Shown here: piece by piece, positions 25,544 to 33,303 of the stretch
Layout: each line of letters begins with the position of its first letter
Position numbering within the stretch: position 1 is the stretch's first letter
Program-made: the position numbers and the translations under genes
Notes under the pieces: model-generated
Database searches by the model: none
What the model saw: only the letters and a program-made list of their open reading frames with translations
Told to the model about the DNA's origin: nothing
Assembly: GCA_002683825.1 (NCBI GenBank)
Contig: NYUD01000067.1
Span: 1 to 52,336, forward strand
Reading direction: 5' to 3'
Length of the DNA stretch: 52,336 nt
Source of the DNA: Planctomycetota bacterium
GTDB lineage: Bacteria > Planctomycetota > UBA1135 > GCA-002686595

Positions 25544-26835
25544 GCTACGGCGCCCTCGACGACGTCGATCATGCGCTCCATCGAGCATCTTGCATCGGCG
25601 GTGAGCTCTTCGCGCTCGTCCGTGTCGAGCCGATCTCGGCTGAGCGAGATCTCGTCGATCATGTCGCCGGCGAGTACGCGGTTGGTGTCCGGAGGCGTCC
25701 CGCGGCGCAGGAGATCCAGCATGCCCGCCAAATGGGGGGGATCGTTGCGGCTCATGGTCGCGCAGCCGCAGCCCGCCTGGGCGAAGAACGGGACGTCCGC
25801 CAGGTGGCGTACCTCGACGCCCCGTCGGGCCCCGAGGAGCTGTGCGTTGCGAACGAAATGCCCCTCCGTGCCCATGGCGATTCTGGATCCGGCGGGGGCC
25901 TCTTCCACCTGCTGCCACAGGTAGGTCGTACTGCCCTGCCCGTCGGCTGCGAGGACGGCCTCGAGCGGAGATTCCGGGTGGATCAGCACGCGCCAGCCCC
26001 GCTCCTGCCAAAAGCGGACCATCTCGGGCGTGAAAATCGTATGCACGCCGCAGAACGAGCCCCACAGATAGAGGTCCGCCCGATCTAGCGCTGCGAGCCC
26101 ACCGTCCACATCCTCGATGCGCAACGTTCCCCGCGGTTCTGGTAGTACCAGACGTTTCTCGGGGTCCAGACCGAGACGGTGCGCGGTGTTTTCGCCCAGG
26201 TGGCGGTCGGGAACGAAGAGTACGCGTTCGTGGCGCTGCATGGCCCATTCGAGGACCAGGTGCGCGTTGGAGCTGGTACAAACGGCGCCGCCGGTCTTGC
26301 CCGCCAGGGCCTTCAGGCGCCCCGACGTGTTCATGTAGGCGACGACGCAAAGCTCGTCACCATAGCGTTCGGCCAGCTGATCGTAGACCGGCAGGACCAT
26401 GTGGTCCTTGGCCAAGAGCTCCATGGTGCAGCCGGCCTTGGGGTTGGTGATCCAGACCTCCTGGTCGTCACCGGCAAGAATTGCGATCGCCTCCGCCATG
26501 AAGTGCACGGCGGATTCGACGATCACGCGCTTGTCGGGGTTGTCGCGCGCCTGGAGGGCGAGCTGATAGCTATCGGCGACCGCCCCTCCGTATCGTTCGA
26601 CGAGCTTGACGATCTCTCCGCCCATGTAGAAGTGAGCGAGCAAGAGCAACGCGTCACCGAAATGCCTGCGTGCCGGTTCGACGTACCCATCCAACCAGCG
26701 AAAGACCGTTTCCGGTGTCCGATCGGGTAGGGCGAGGTATTCCTCCGCATAGGGACGAAACTCCTCCTGATACCAATCCAACGGGAGGTCCGTCTGGCAC
26801 AACGGAAGGTCCGGTTGGAGGTGGAAACGCGTCAT
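25528..26835 (-). CDS. nadA: Quinolinate synthase
   Basis: A 435-residue protein of the NadA family. It makes quinolinate from iminoaspartate and dihydroxyacetone phosphate in NAD synthesis. Visible signatures are LAHFYMGGEIVKLV, VADSYQLALQAR, the three Fe-S cysteine regions NPKAGCTMELLA, YLWGSFCGVHTIFTP and GCGCATMSRNDPPH, and IHPESPLEAVLAADGQGSTT. It is longer than E. coli NadA (347 residues), mainly at the N-terminus, which has about 90 extra residues; long forms exist in several phyla. No nadB or nadC is in the window. It lies four bases downstream of the P5C dehydrogenase gene and is surely co-transcribed with it. Confidence 0.92.
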   Translation of the reverse strand: MTRFHLQPDLPLCQTDLPLDWYQEEFRPYAEEYLALPDRTPETVFRWLDGYVEPARRHFGDALLLLAHFYMGGEIVKLVERYGGAVADSYQLALQARDNPDKRVIVESAVHFMAEAIAILAGDDQEVWITNPKAGCTMELLAKDHMVLPVYDQLAERYGDELCVVAYMNTSGRLKALAGKTGGAVCTSSNAHLVLEWAMQRHERVLFVPDRHLGENTAHRLGLDPEKRLVLPEPRGTLRIEDVDGGLAALDRADLYLWGSFCGVHTIFTPEMVRFWQERGWRVLIHPESPLEAVLAADGQGSTTYLWQQVEEAPAGSRIAMGTEGHFVRNAQLLGARRGVEVRHLADVPFFAQAGCGCATMSRNDPPHLAGMLDLLRRGTPPDTNRVLAGDMIDEISLSRDRLDTDEREELTADARCSMERMIDVVEGAVAQSPM

Positions 26836-26839
26836 GGAA

Positions 26840-28468
26840 TCAATCGAGGAAGGGATAGCGCCAGTCCGTGGGCGGGACGAAGGTCTCTTTGATCGTGCGG
26901 GGCGATATCCAGCGAATCAGGTTCAAGACGGAACCGGCCTTGTCGTTGGTGCCCGAGGCCCGCGAGCCACCGAAAGGCTGCTGGCCTACGACGGCTCCGG
27001 TGGGCTTGTCGTTGACGTAGAAGTTTCCGGCCGCGAAGCGGAGCTTCTCGGTGGCGTGCTGAATCGCGGCGCGGTCCTGGGCGAACACGGCGCCCGTGAG
27101 GCCGTATTCAGAACCGTTGGCGCACAGCTCCAGCGCGCCCGAGAGATCGGCGTCCTCGTAGACGTGGATCGTCAGGACGGGTCCGAAGAGCTCGGTCTTC
27201 ATCGTTTCATAGCCCGGATCGTGGGCCTGGATCACGGTGGGCTGGACGAACCATCCGACCGTGTCATCGCATTCGCCGCCCAGGACCACTTCGGCCTTGC
27301 CGCCGGCGTTGCGCGCGGCCTCGATCGCGTCTTTCTGTTTCTCGTAGGACGAGGAATCGATGACGGCTCCCAGGAAGTTCGTGAAGTCACGCACGTCGCC
27401 CGTACGCACCTGGGCGAGCTCGGCAGCCAGACGGTCGCGTAGATCGTTCCACAGGCTCTTGGGTACGTAGGCGCGACTGGCCGCGGAGCACTTCTGTCCC
27501 TGGTATTCAAAGGCCCCGCGCACGAGTGCGGTCGCCAGGGCCTCGACATCCGCGGAGGTGTGGGCGAAAACGAAGTCCTTGCCGCCCGTTTCACCGACGA
27601 GTCGCGGGTACTGTCCGTAGTTCTGGATGTTCTCGCCTACGCGTTTCCAGATGCCTTGGAAGACCTCGGTCGAGCCTGTGAAATGCACGCCGCCGAGGCG
27701 TTTGTCGGCGATGGCCGGGTCGCCGACCTGGCCCCCGGATCCGGGGACGAAATTGATGACGCCCGGAGGCAAGCCCGCTTCTTCGAGGAGCTTCATCAGG
27801 TAATAGTTCGACAGCACCGATGTGGAAGCAGGCTTCCACAGAGTCGTATTCCCTAGCAGCGCCGGCGCGGTAGGAAGATTGCCGGCGATCGAGGTGAAGT
27901 TGAACGGCGTCACACTGAAGACGTAGCCATCGAGCGGACGATGCTCGAGTCGGTTCCAACATCCCGGACTCGAGGCCGGTTGCTCTGAATAGAGTCGCTC
28001 CACGTAGTGGGCGTTGAAGCGCCAGAAGTCGATCAGCTCACAGGCTGCATCGATCTCCGCCTGGTGCACGGTCTTGGATTGGCAGAGCATCGTGGAAACG
28101 TTGATTCGGTCGCGCCAGGTGGTCGTCAGGAGCTCGGCGGCCTTGAGGAAGACGCCGGCGCGCTGCTCCCAGGGCAGGCAATCCCACTCTTTCTTTGCTG
28201 CGCTCGACGCATCGATCGCGCGTTGCACCTCCGCTGCGCCCGCCTTGTGAAAGACGCCGAGGCTGTGGTTCCTGTCGTGGGGCATCACCATGTCCTGGGT
28301 GTTGCCCGTGCGGACTTCCTCGCCTCCGATGAGGAGGGGAACCTCGACCACTTCGTTCGCCTGACGCTCGAGCTCGATCAGCAGGCTCTCGCGCTCCGGG
28401 CTGCCCTGGGCATAGCTCTTGACGGGTTCGTTCTCGGGGAGGGGGGGCTGAAAAGTACCGTGCGTCAT
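26840..28468 (-). CDS. pruA: L-glutamate gamma-semialdehyde (P5C) dehydrogenase
   Basis: A 542-residue aldehyde dehydrogenase of the stand-alone P5C dehydrogenase type (ALDH4A1-like). It oxidises glutamate semialdehyde, the product of proline dehydrogenase, to glutamate with NAD. Landmarks are FSVTPFNFTSIAGNLPTAPA, LGNTTLWKPASTSVLSNYYL, HFTGSTEVFQ, RLVGETGGKDFVFAH with the general-base Glu, and YQGQKCSAASRAYVP with catalytic Cys near residue 327. The C-terminus holds TGAVVGQQPFGGSRASGTND, typical of P5CDH. No proline dehydrogenase (putA/fadM-like) is adjacent. It precedes nadA by four bases. The start ATG is clear. Confidence 0.93.
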   Translation of the reverse strand: MTHGTFQPPLPENEPVKSYAQGSPERESLLIELERQANEVVEVPLLIGGEEVRTGNTQDMVMPHDRNHSLGVFHKAGAAEVQRAIDASSAAKKEWDCLPWEQRAGVFLKAAELLTTTWRDRINVSTMLCQSKTVHQAEIDAACELIDFWRFNAHYVERLYSEQPASSPGCWNRLEHRPLDGYVFSVTPFNFTSIAGNLPTAPALLGNTTLWKPASTSVLSNYYLMKLLEEAGLPPGVINFVPGSGGQVGDPAIADKRLGGVHFTGSTEVFQGIWKRVGENIQNYGQYPRLVGETGGKDFVFAHTSADVEALATALVRGAFEYQGQKCSAASRAYVPKSLWNDLRDRLAAELAQVRTGDVRDFTNFLGAVIDSSSYEKQKDAIEAARNAGGKAEVVLGGECDDTVGWFVQPTVIQAHDPGYETMKTELFGPVLTIHVYEDADLSGALELCANGSEYGLTGAVFAQDRAAIQHATEKLRFAAGNFYVNDKPTGAVVGQQPFGGSRASGTNDKAGSVLNLIRWISPRTIKETFVPPTDWRYPFLD

Positions 28469-28663
28469 TCTCGGGGATTCTTAGGGGGGAAATCGGACCG
28501 GGGCCCCACCGCTCGGGAGGTCCCTGGGGCCGGATGCATGCTGCGAACGGGATCGGCCATATCTTATCCTCCCGAGCTGGCTGGACGCAGGGAGAGAGCC
28601 CCCGCAGAATGCGCCCTTTTCGTAGAATCCGCGAGTCACCGCCGCGAACCCCCCTGGTCAATC

Positions 28664-29554
28664 ATGTCCCCGTTCCTGTGCCTGCGTCAATTGCTCGAGT
28701 CGAGGCTCGATCGTGCAGCCATCAAGTGGTTCAAAGAGGCCTCGGCCGAGATCGGTGATCAGGTCTCCGGCGCACGTTTTTGCGCTCTCCTCTCGCGCGC
28801 CTCGCGGGCTGTCAAACGCCGGCCACTCGAGTTGACCCCCAAGGATCGCGCCCAGGTTGCCAAGGTGATCGATGGCTGGAACCCGGAGTACTGGAACCTG
28901 CTCGAGGCGGTTCGGGCCGCACTCGTGCTTTCGCGGCCGGACCTGGCACTGGAGGGGGGGGGCCTGGCCATCGAAGAGGCGTTCAAATATGGTGATGAGG
29001 GCGAGCTCTGCGCGCTCTATCGGTCCATCATTATCCTTCCCGACCCCGAGAGGTTCGTCTGGCGCGTGGGAGAGGGCTGTCGCTCGAACATGCGTACTCT
29101 CTTCGAAGCGGCGGCTCTCGACACGCCGTACCCGGCGCGCTTCTTCGACGAGTTGACCTGGAATCAGCTGGTCATGAAAGGCATCTTCATCGGAGCTCCC
29201 ATGTGGCGGCTCTGGGGTCTGGACGGGCGCCAGAGCCCCGAGCTGGCTCGTATGGCGCTGGATCTCGCCGAGGAACGGCGTAGCGCAGGGCGGGCCGTGC
29301 AGCACGAACTCTGGTTGTGTTTGGGGCAACACGCCGGAGAGCGCGGACTCGAGGCGCTGCGCCTCGAACTCGATCCGACGAACTCGAATACACTTGGACG
29401 CCGAGGGGCCGCGTACGGCCTGGCTCGAGCGGGAGCAAGAGCCGAGTTGGAAGATTACTTGTCTCGAGAGTCAGACGAGAGCGTGCAGGCCGCGCTAGAG
29501 GATGCTCTCGAAGGAAACACGCAAAGTTCCGTGTTTGAACATCTGACGGCCTGA
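28664..29554 (+). CDS. eboA: EboA domain-containing protein
   Basis: About 296 residues, helical throughout. The N-terminus (LCLRQLLESRLDRAAIKWFK) and the central part (FDELTWNQLVMKGIFIGAPM) match what I know of EboA proteins, the first gene of the ebo cluster found in cyanobacteria, algae plastids and several bacterial phyla. In cyanobacteria the cluster is needed to move the scytonemin precursor to the periplasm. EboA itself has no known enzymatic activity. The next gene is a TatD-type hydrolase matching EboB, which supports the call. The ATG at 28664 gives the expected N-terminus. The 195 bases upstream, shared with the divergent P5CDH gene, must hold the promoter. Confidence 0.72.
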   Translation: MSPFLCLRQLLESRLDRAAIKWFKEASAEIGDQVSGARFCALLSRASRAVKRRPLELTPKDRAQVAKVIDGWNPEYWNLLEAVRAALVLSRPDLALEGGGLAIEEAFKYGDEGELCALYRSIIILPDPERFVWRVGEGCRSNMRTLFEAAALDTPYPARFFDELTWNQLVMKGIFIGAPMWRLWGLDGRQSPELARMALDLAEERRSAGRAVQHELWLCLGQHAGERGLEALRLELDPTNSNTLGRRGAAYGLARAGARAELEDYLSRESDESVQAALEDALEGNTQSSVFEHLTA

Positions 29555-29586
29555 TCCCTCAATGACTCCTGACGGAATGGACAACG

Positions 29587-30483
29587 ATGCGTTTTCTTGA
29601 TCCCCACATACATGTGACCAGTCGCACGACCGACGATCTCCAGAACATGGCGGCGGCAGGTATTCGTGCGATTGTCGAGCCGGCTTTCTGGGTCGGTCAA
29701 CCGCGCACGAGCGTGGGCAGCTTCGTCGACTATTTTTCGAGCCTTATCGGATGGGAGCGCTTTCGCGCCGCTCAGTTCGGCATCGCCCATTTTTGCGCGA
29801 TCGGGCTCAATTCCAAGGAAGCTAACAACGAGGGGCTCGCGCGGGAGGTGCTCGAGATCGTTCCCCGTTTCGCCCTGAAAGAGGGTGTGGTGGCGATAGG
29901 CGAGATCGGTTTTGACGAGATCAACGAGGCCGAAGAGCGCGCCTATAGCGAACAGGTCGAATTCGCCAGGAAGAACGACATGGTCGTCATGGTGCACTCC
30001 CCCCATCGCGACAAGAAGCGTGGAATCATTCGTTCGCTGGAGATCGCCAGGGACATGGAGTTTCCCATGGCGAAGCTCGTCATCGATCACAACAACGAAG
30101 AGACGGTCGAATCCGTTCTCGATGCCGGAGCCTGGGCTGCGTTTACGATCTACCCCCACACCAAGATGGGTTCGGAACGCATGGTCGAGATCGTCAAGCG
30201 ATATGGACCCGACCGCGTCATCGTCGACAGCTCGGCCGATTGGGGCATCAGCGACCCCCTGTCCGTACCGAAGACGGCCAAGTTGATGCTCGAGCGGGGC
30301 ATCGATGCGGAGGCGGTGGAAAAGACGACCTGGCAGAACGCGTTGGACGCCTACAGCCAGTCGGGGCAGATCGACGTCGAAGCCCTGAACGAAAAGCCTG
30401 CGATCAACCAGACGCAGTTATTCGCGGACAACTCGGTACTGCGCGGGCAGGACCCGCGGGTTGAGTCGGCCGTTCCTAACTAG
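29587..30483 (+). CDS. eboB: TatD-family metal-dependent hydrolase, EboB type
   Basis: A 298-residue TIM-barrel hydrolase. Metal ligands are visible: H-x-H in DPHIHVTSRT, Glu in VVAIGEIGFDEI, His in VVMVHSPHRDKK, His in LVIDHNNEETVE and Asp in VIVDSSADWGISDPLSVP. The latter segment and the AFWVGQPRTSVGSFVDYF region are characteristic of the EboB group more than of the DNase TatD. It lies 32 bases downstream of eboA. In cyanobacteria eboB is part of the six-gene cluster eboA-F; eboC (prenyltransferase), eboD (dehydroquinate-synthase-like), eboE and eboF are not seen here. The substrate of EboB is unknown. Confidence 0.82.
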   Translation: MRFLDPHIHVTSRTTDDLQNMAAAGIRAIVEPAFWVGQPRTSVGSFVDYFSSLIGWERFRAAQFGIAHFCAIGLNSKEANNEGLAREVLEIVPRFALKEGVVAIGEIGFDEINEAEERAYSEQVEFARKNDMVVMVHSPHRDKKRGIIRSLEIARDMEFPMAKLVIDHNNEETVESVLDAGAWAAFTIYPHTKMGSERMVEIVKRYGPDRVIVDSSADWGISDPLSVPKTAKLMLERGIDAEAVEKTTWQNALDAYSQSGQIDVEALNEKPAINQTQLFADNSVLRGQDPRVESAVPN

Positions 30484-30500
30484 TCGTTCGCCGCGGCTTC

Positions 30501-30541
30501 GCCTCAGGCCGACGGGGCACGCTTCAAGGCTCGCCTGAGGC
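30501..30541. terminator. Inverted repeat between convergent genes, possible terminator
   Basis: GCCTCAGGC at 30501-30509 pairs with GCCTGAGGC at 30533-30541, a perfect 9-bp stem with a 23-base loop. It lies in the 100-base gap between the eboB stop and the convergent amidohydrolase stop, where a bidirectional terminator is expected. There is no T-run on either strand and the loop is long, so this is a weak call. Confidence 0.3.
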
Positions 30542-30584
30542 CCGGGCTTCGACCCGATTGCTTCCAGGGGGGCTCGAGCCTCAC

Positions 30585-31529
30585 CTAGATCGGGCTCTGC
30601 ACGGCTTCGCTATGCGAGCGGATCTGCAGCAGGTGCGCTGCATTCTCTCCGAGAATCTTGGCCTTTTCCGCGGTCGCTAGACCACAGGCGCCTAGCGCCT
30701 CCCGTTGAGCCAGGAAGATATCGTGACGCCAGCCTCGCGGAAACACGCAGGAGTCCGTTCCGAAGAGGATGCGATCGGTGCCGAAAACGCCGAGGACCCT
30801 ATCGAACACGTCGGCCAATTCGAGGGGCGTCGCCTGCGTTACACGCCAGGTGTTGGACGAACTGGTGTCGACGTAGACATTCTCGCACTGTGAGCCCGCT
30901 ATCAGCGTCTCACGGAAGAAGCCGGCGCCAAAGTGGGGGATGACGAAGCGCGCATCTGGGTACCGGTCGGCTACGGAGATCAGCTGCAACGGGTTTGCGA
31001 AGGTCAGGTTGTAGTTGCGCGGTAGTCCGAAACGGTCACGCAGGGGGACGTTCAGCATGCCGCAGTGTACGACGGCAACCGCGCGGTGCTTGTCGAGCGT
31101 TCGAAAGATGCGTGCGGCCTCGGGTCCGTCGATGGAGTAGTCGTGCATCGCTGGAAAAAGGACGGCTCCCCGGAATCTCTTGGACTCGAGCAGATCGTCG
31201 AGTTGCTCGGAACAATCGGGTGCTTTCGGATCGATCACGGCGAAGGGGACGAGCCGCCCCTGGGAGGGCTCGACCACCTTGGAGAGGACCGGGATCTCCT
31301 CCTGTACGCTGGCGAAGCTGACGAAGTGCGAGACACCGTGGCGGTCCGCCTCGCGCAGCCACAGTTGAAGATGTTCGTCGTCGTTTGCCGAGGGGATTTC
31401 GATATCCGCGGAATTCGCGACTCGCCCCATGGCGGACTCGGGGTCATCCGAGAAGGGGGAGGCCTTTGCGAGTGCCTGAAAGAAAGTACGGGAGAAGAAA
31501 TGCGTGTGAAAGTCAATCAGGAAAGCCAT
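30585..31529 (-). CDS. Amidohydrolase family 2 protein (ACMSD-like)
   Basis: A 314-residue TIM-barrel protein of the amidohydrolase_2 family. Ligands are H-x-H in IDFHTHFFSRTF, His in AVAVVHCGML, His in ARFVIPHFGAGFF and Asp in RILFGTDSCVFPRGW. The family includes aminocarboxymuconate semialdehyde decarboxylase and various decarboxylases and hydrolases of cyclic acids. The substrate is not readable. It converges on eboB, another metal-dependent TIM barrel, but on the opposite strand, so shared transcription is excluded. The terminator-like region at its upstream side belongs to the prepilin gene. Confidence 0.86.
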   Translation of the reverse strand: MAFLIDFHTHFFSRTFFQALAKASPFSDDPESAMGRVANSADIEIPSANDDEHLQLWLREADRHGVSHFVSFASVQEEIPVLSKVVEPSQGRLVPFAVIDPKAPDCSEQLDDLLESKRFRGAVLFPAMHDYSIDGPEAARIFRTLDKHRAVAVVHCGMLNVPLRDRFGLPRNYNLTFANPLQLISVADRYPDARFVIPHFGAGFFRETLIAGSQCENVYVDTSSSNTWRVTQATPLELADVFDRVLGVFGTDRILFGTDSCVFPRGWRHDIFLAQREALGACGLATAEKAKILGENAAHLLQIRSHSEAVQSPI

Positions 31530-31564
31530 GGCGCCACGTTAGAAGTTCGTTGCCCGGAAGACAC

Positions 31565-31606
31565 GAAAAAACCAGGTGCGGGGGGGGTTGGTCCTGCACC
31601 TGGTTT
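31565..31606 (-). terminator. Rho-independent terminator of the prepilin gene
   Basis: Read on the minus strand, an 11-bp perfect stem (AAACCAGGTGC with GCACCTGGTTT; plus-strand positions 31569-31579 and 31596-31606) with a 16-base loop is followed directly by a run of T (complement of the A-run at 31566-31570). It lies about 40 bases past the prepilin stop. This is a textbook intrinsic terminator. Confidence 0.8.
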
Positions 31607-31645
31607 GACCCTCGGGATGATGAGCCAGCGCCTTCTTGGAGCCGG

Positions 31646-32398
31646 CTAGTTCTTGAAACTGGCTCCGCCGCCCGTGACGTAGGCAAACTGGTTCGACCAG
31701 TTCCGTCCCGAGCACTTGAAGAAACCCTTGTTGCGTCTTGCGAAGGAGGCGCTCTCGAAGTTCATCACGCCGAGAACGTAGAACGACCCCGTTCCCCTAC
31801 AGCCGTATGCGCCCTTGTTGTAGACGTAGTAGCGATAGTGGTGGTGTGCATTGTTGATGGGATCGAGCGCTTTGTCGTCGAGATAGCCTCCCTTTTGGAG
31901 AGCGCCGATGAAGTTACCGTCGTGGGAGACGTCCCAGCCTCCGAAGGAGCTGTTGGTATTGGCGGGAGGATACTCTCCCTTGTCCATGTAGTACTGCTCG
32001 ATCGCGGTGCGGACGGTCTTGATTCCGGCCAGGCGGTTCGCGTCTCGTGCCGACTTCATGTGGTTGGTTACGCGCGGGACCATCACTCCGGCCAGGACGG
32101 CCAGAATCGAGACGACGACAACCAGCTCGATCAGTGTGAACCGCTTTCCGTTGGCCGTCCCGAGGCTACGGGCGCGGTCTTCACGTCCGCCTTCACCACG
32201 AGATCCGTCGCTTACGTCCGCATGTGCGGCTTTGCGGGAATCGACCTGCTGATCTGGCTGGGGGCCGTCACTGCGATTCACGGCGCCGTCCACACCGTGC
32301 TTGGAAACGGTGTGCGTCGCCTTCTTGCCTGCGACATCATCAGCCAGGTCGGGTACATGGTCTGTGGGGCCGGAGCCGTTGGTCGGATGCTGATTCAT
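31646..32398 (-). CDS. Type II secretion/type IV pilin-like prepilin (GspG-like)
   Basis: The core is a class III prepilin: FTLIELVVVVSILAVLAGVM, then a GspG-like globular part with LAGIKTVRTAIEQYYMDKGE, YPPANTNSSFGGW and LDPINNAHHHYRYYVYNKGA. The long N-terminal extension (about 86 residues from ATG 32398) is hydrophilic, lacks a ribosome site, and is doubtful. The residue before Phe+1 is Arg (NGKRFTLIE) rather than the Gly needed by prepilin peptidase. In a second frame a short leader starting at GTG 32199 reads through PVASGRPTESG up to position 32141, directly abutting FTLIEL. One missing base at 32140/32141 would restore a classic short leader. So the gene may carry a frameshift, natural or from sequencing. 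No other secretion gene is adjacent. Confidence 0.78.
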   Translation of the reverse strand: MNQHPTNGSGPTDHVPDLADDVAGKKATHTVSKHGVDGAVNRSDGPQPDQQVDSRKAAHADVSDGSRGEGGREDRARSLGTANGKRFTLIELVVVVSILAVLAGVMVPRVTNHMKSARDANRLAGIKTVRTAIEQYYMDKGEYPPANTNSSFGGWDVSHDGNFIGALQKGGYLDDKALDPINNAHHHYRYYVYNKGAYGCRGTGSFYVLGVMNFESASFARRNKGFFKCSGRNWSNQFAYVTGGGASFKN

Positions 32399-32590
32399 CG
32401 CTTGAGGGCGTTCTTGGTGCCGTCCGAGCCTCCCTCTTCCTGATGAAAGGTCGGAGATGCACCTGGGTGTACGTTGGCGGTACGGCCCGCTCTATCGGAC
32501 CCCCCTTGGGGGTCGCTGAAGGCGTTTTTTGGGAATTCAGGTAAAGGCTCTGGTGAACACCGGAAAACGATTCTGATAGCCTCGTGGCCC

Positions 32591-33094
32591 ATGGAACGCT
32601 GGTCCATTGAGGTCGACAAGGAGTACCTGAAGTTCTCCGCAGCCCACTTTCTCATCTTTCCCGACGGCTCGGCCGAGCGGCTGCACGGGCATAACTACCG
32701 TGTCTATGTCGAGGTCGAAGCCGAGCTGTCGCGCTTCGGGCTCATCATCGACTTCCATCACATCAAACCATTGATTCGCGAGCTTGTGGACGAGCTTGAC
32801 GAACGCTGGATCTTGCCGGGGGAGCACGACGAGTTGAAGATCGACCGACGGGAGGACGGGATCTTCGAGGTGCGCTATCAGGACCGGTACTACGCGGCGC
32901 CATTCGAGGATGTACTGGTGCTGCCGATCAACAACACGAGCGCAGAAAACCTTGCCAGCTACCTGGGGCGACGCCTGATGCACGGATTGGAGGTTCGTTT
33001 CGAGAGCGTTCGCGTGCAGCAGCTGCGGATCGCGGTCGAGGAGACCTCGGGGCAACGCGGCGTCTATCGCTATCTCGAAGAGGGCAAGAGCTAG
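32591..33094 (+). CDS. 6-pyruvoyltetrahydropterin synthase family, PTPS-III type
   Basis: A 167-residue T-fold enzyme of the PTPS/QueD family. Zinc ligands are His19 (FSAAHF), His32 and His34 (LHGHNY). FGLIIDFHHIKPLIRELVDE is the usual central segment and AVEETSGQRGVYRY the C-terminal one with the substrate Glu. The catalytic Cys of PTPS and QueD is absent; instead Glu29 lies three residues before the HGH motif (AERLHGHNY). That is the mark of PTPS-III, which cleaves dihydroneopterin triphosphate to 6-hydroxymethyl-dihydropterin and replaces FolB in folate synthesis, as in Plasmodium and some bacteria. It fits with pabB and pabC in this window. The alternative is a divergent QueD. The ATG at 32591 is clear. 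Confidence 0.82.
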   Translation: MERWSIEVDKEYLKFSAAHFLIFPDGSAERLHGHNYRVYVEVEAELSRFGLIIDFHHIKPLIRELVDELDERWILPGEHDELKIDRREDGIFEVRYQDRYYAAPFEDVLVLPINNTSAENLASYLGRRLMHGLEVRFESVRVQQLRIAVEETSGQRGVYRYLEEGKS

Positions 33095-33099
33095 CACGG

Positions 33100-33303
33100 A
33101 TGACCGCGCGGGATCGTTGGATTGCCGGGTCGGGCTTTCTCCTGCTGATCGCGCTCCATCTGGACTTTTGGCGGCCCCAGCGGGTCGTGCTCTATCTGGG
33201 TTGGATCCCCGAGGAGCTCGTCTATCGCTTGTGTTGGGTCGCTCTGGTCTGGGTGTACCTCTTCTTTCTGACCTCACGTCTCCGTCCTGAGCGCGCGGGG
33301 TGA
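33100..33303 (+). CDS. Small DUF3311-like membrane protein, symporter partner
   Basis: A 67-residue protein with two hydrophobic helices (SGFLLLIALHLDFWRPQR, YRLCWVALVWVYLFFLTS). The HLDFW and YLGWIPEELVYRL segments match the DUF3311 family, small proteins encoded beside sodium:solute symporters and probably their subunits. It starts six bases after the pterin enzyme stop and its own stop overlaps the symporter start as GTGA. The pairing supports the call although the protein is short. Confidence 0.75.
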   Translation: MTARDRWIAGSGFLLLIALHLDFWRPQRVVLYLGWIPEELVYRLCWVALVWVYLFFLTSRLRPERAG

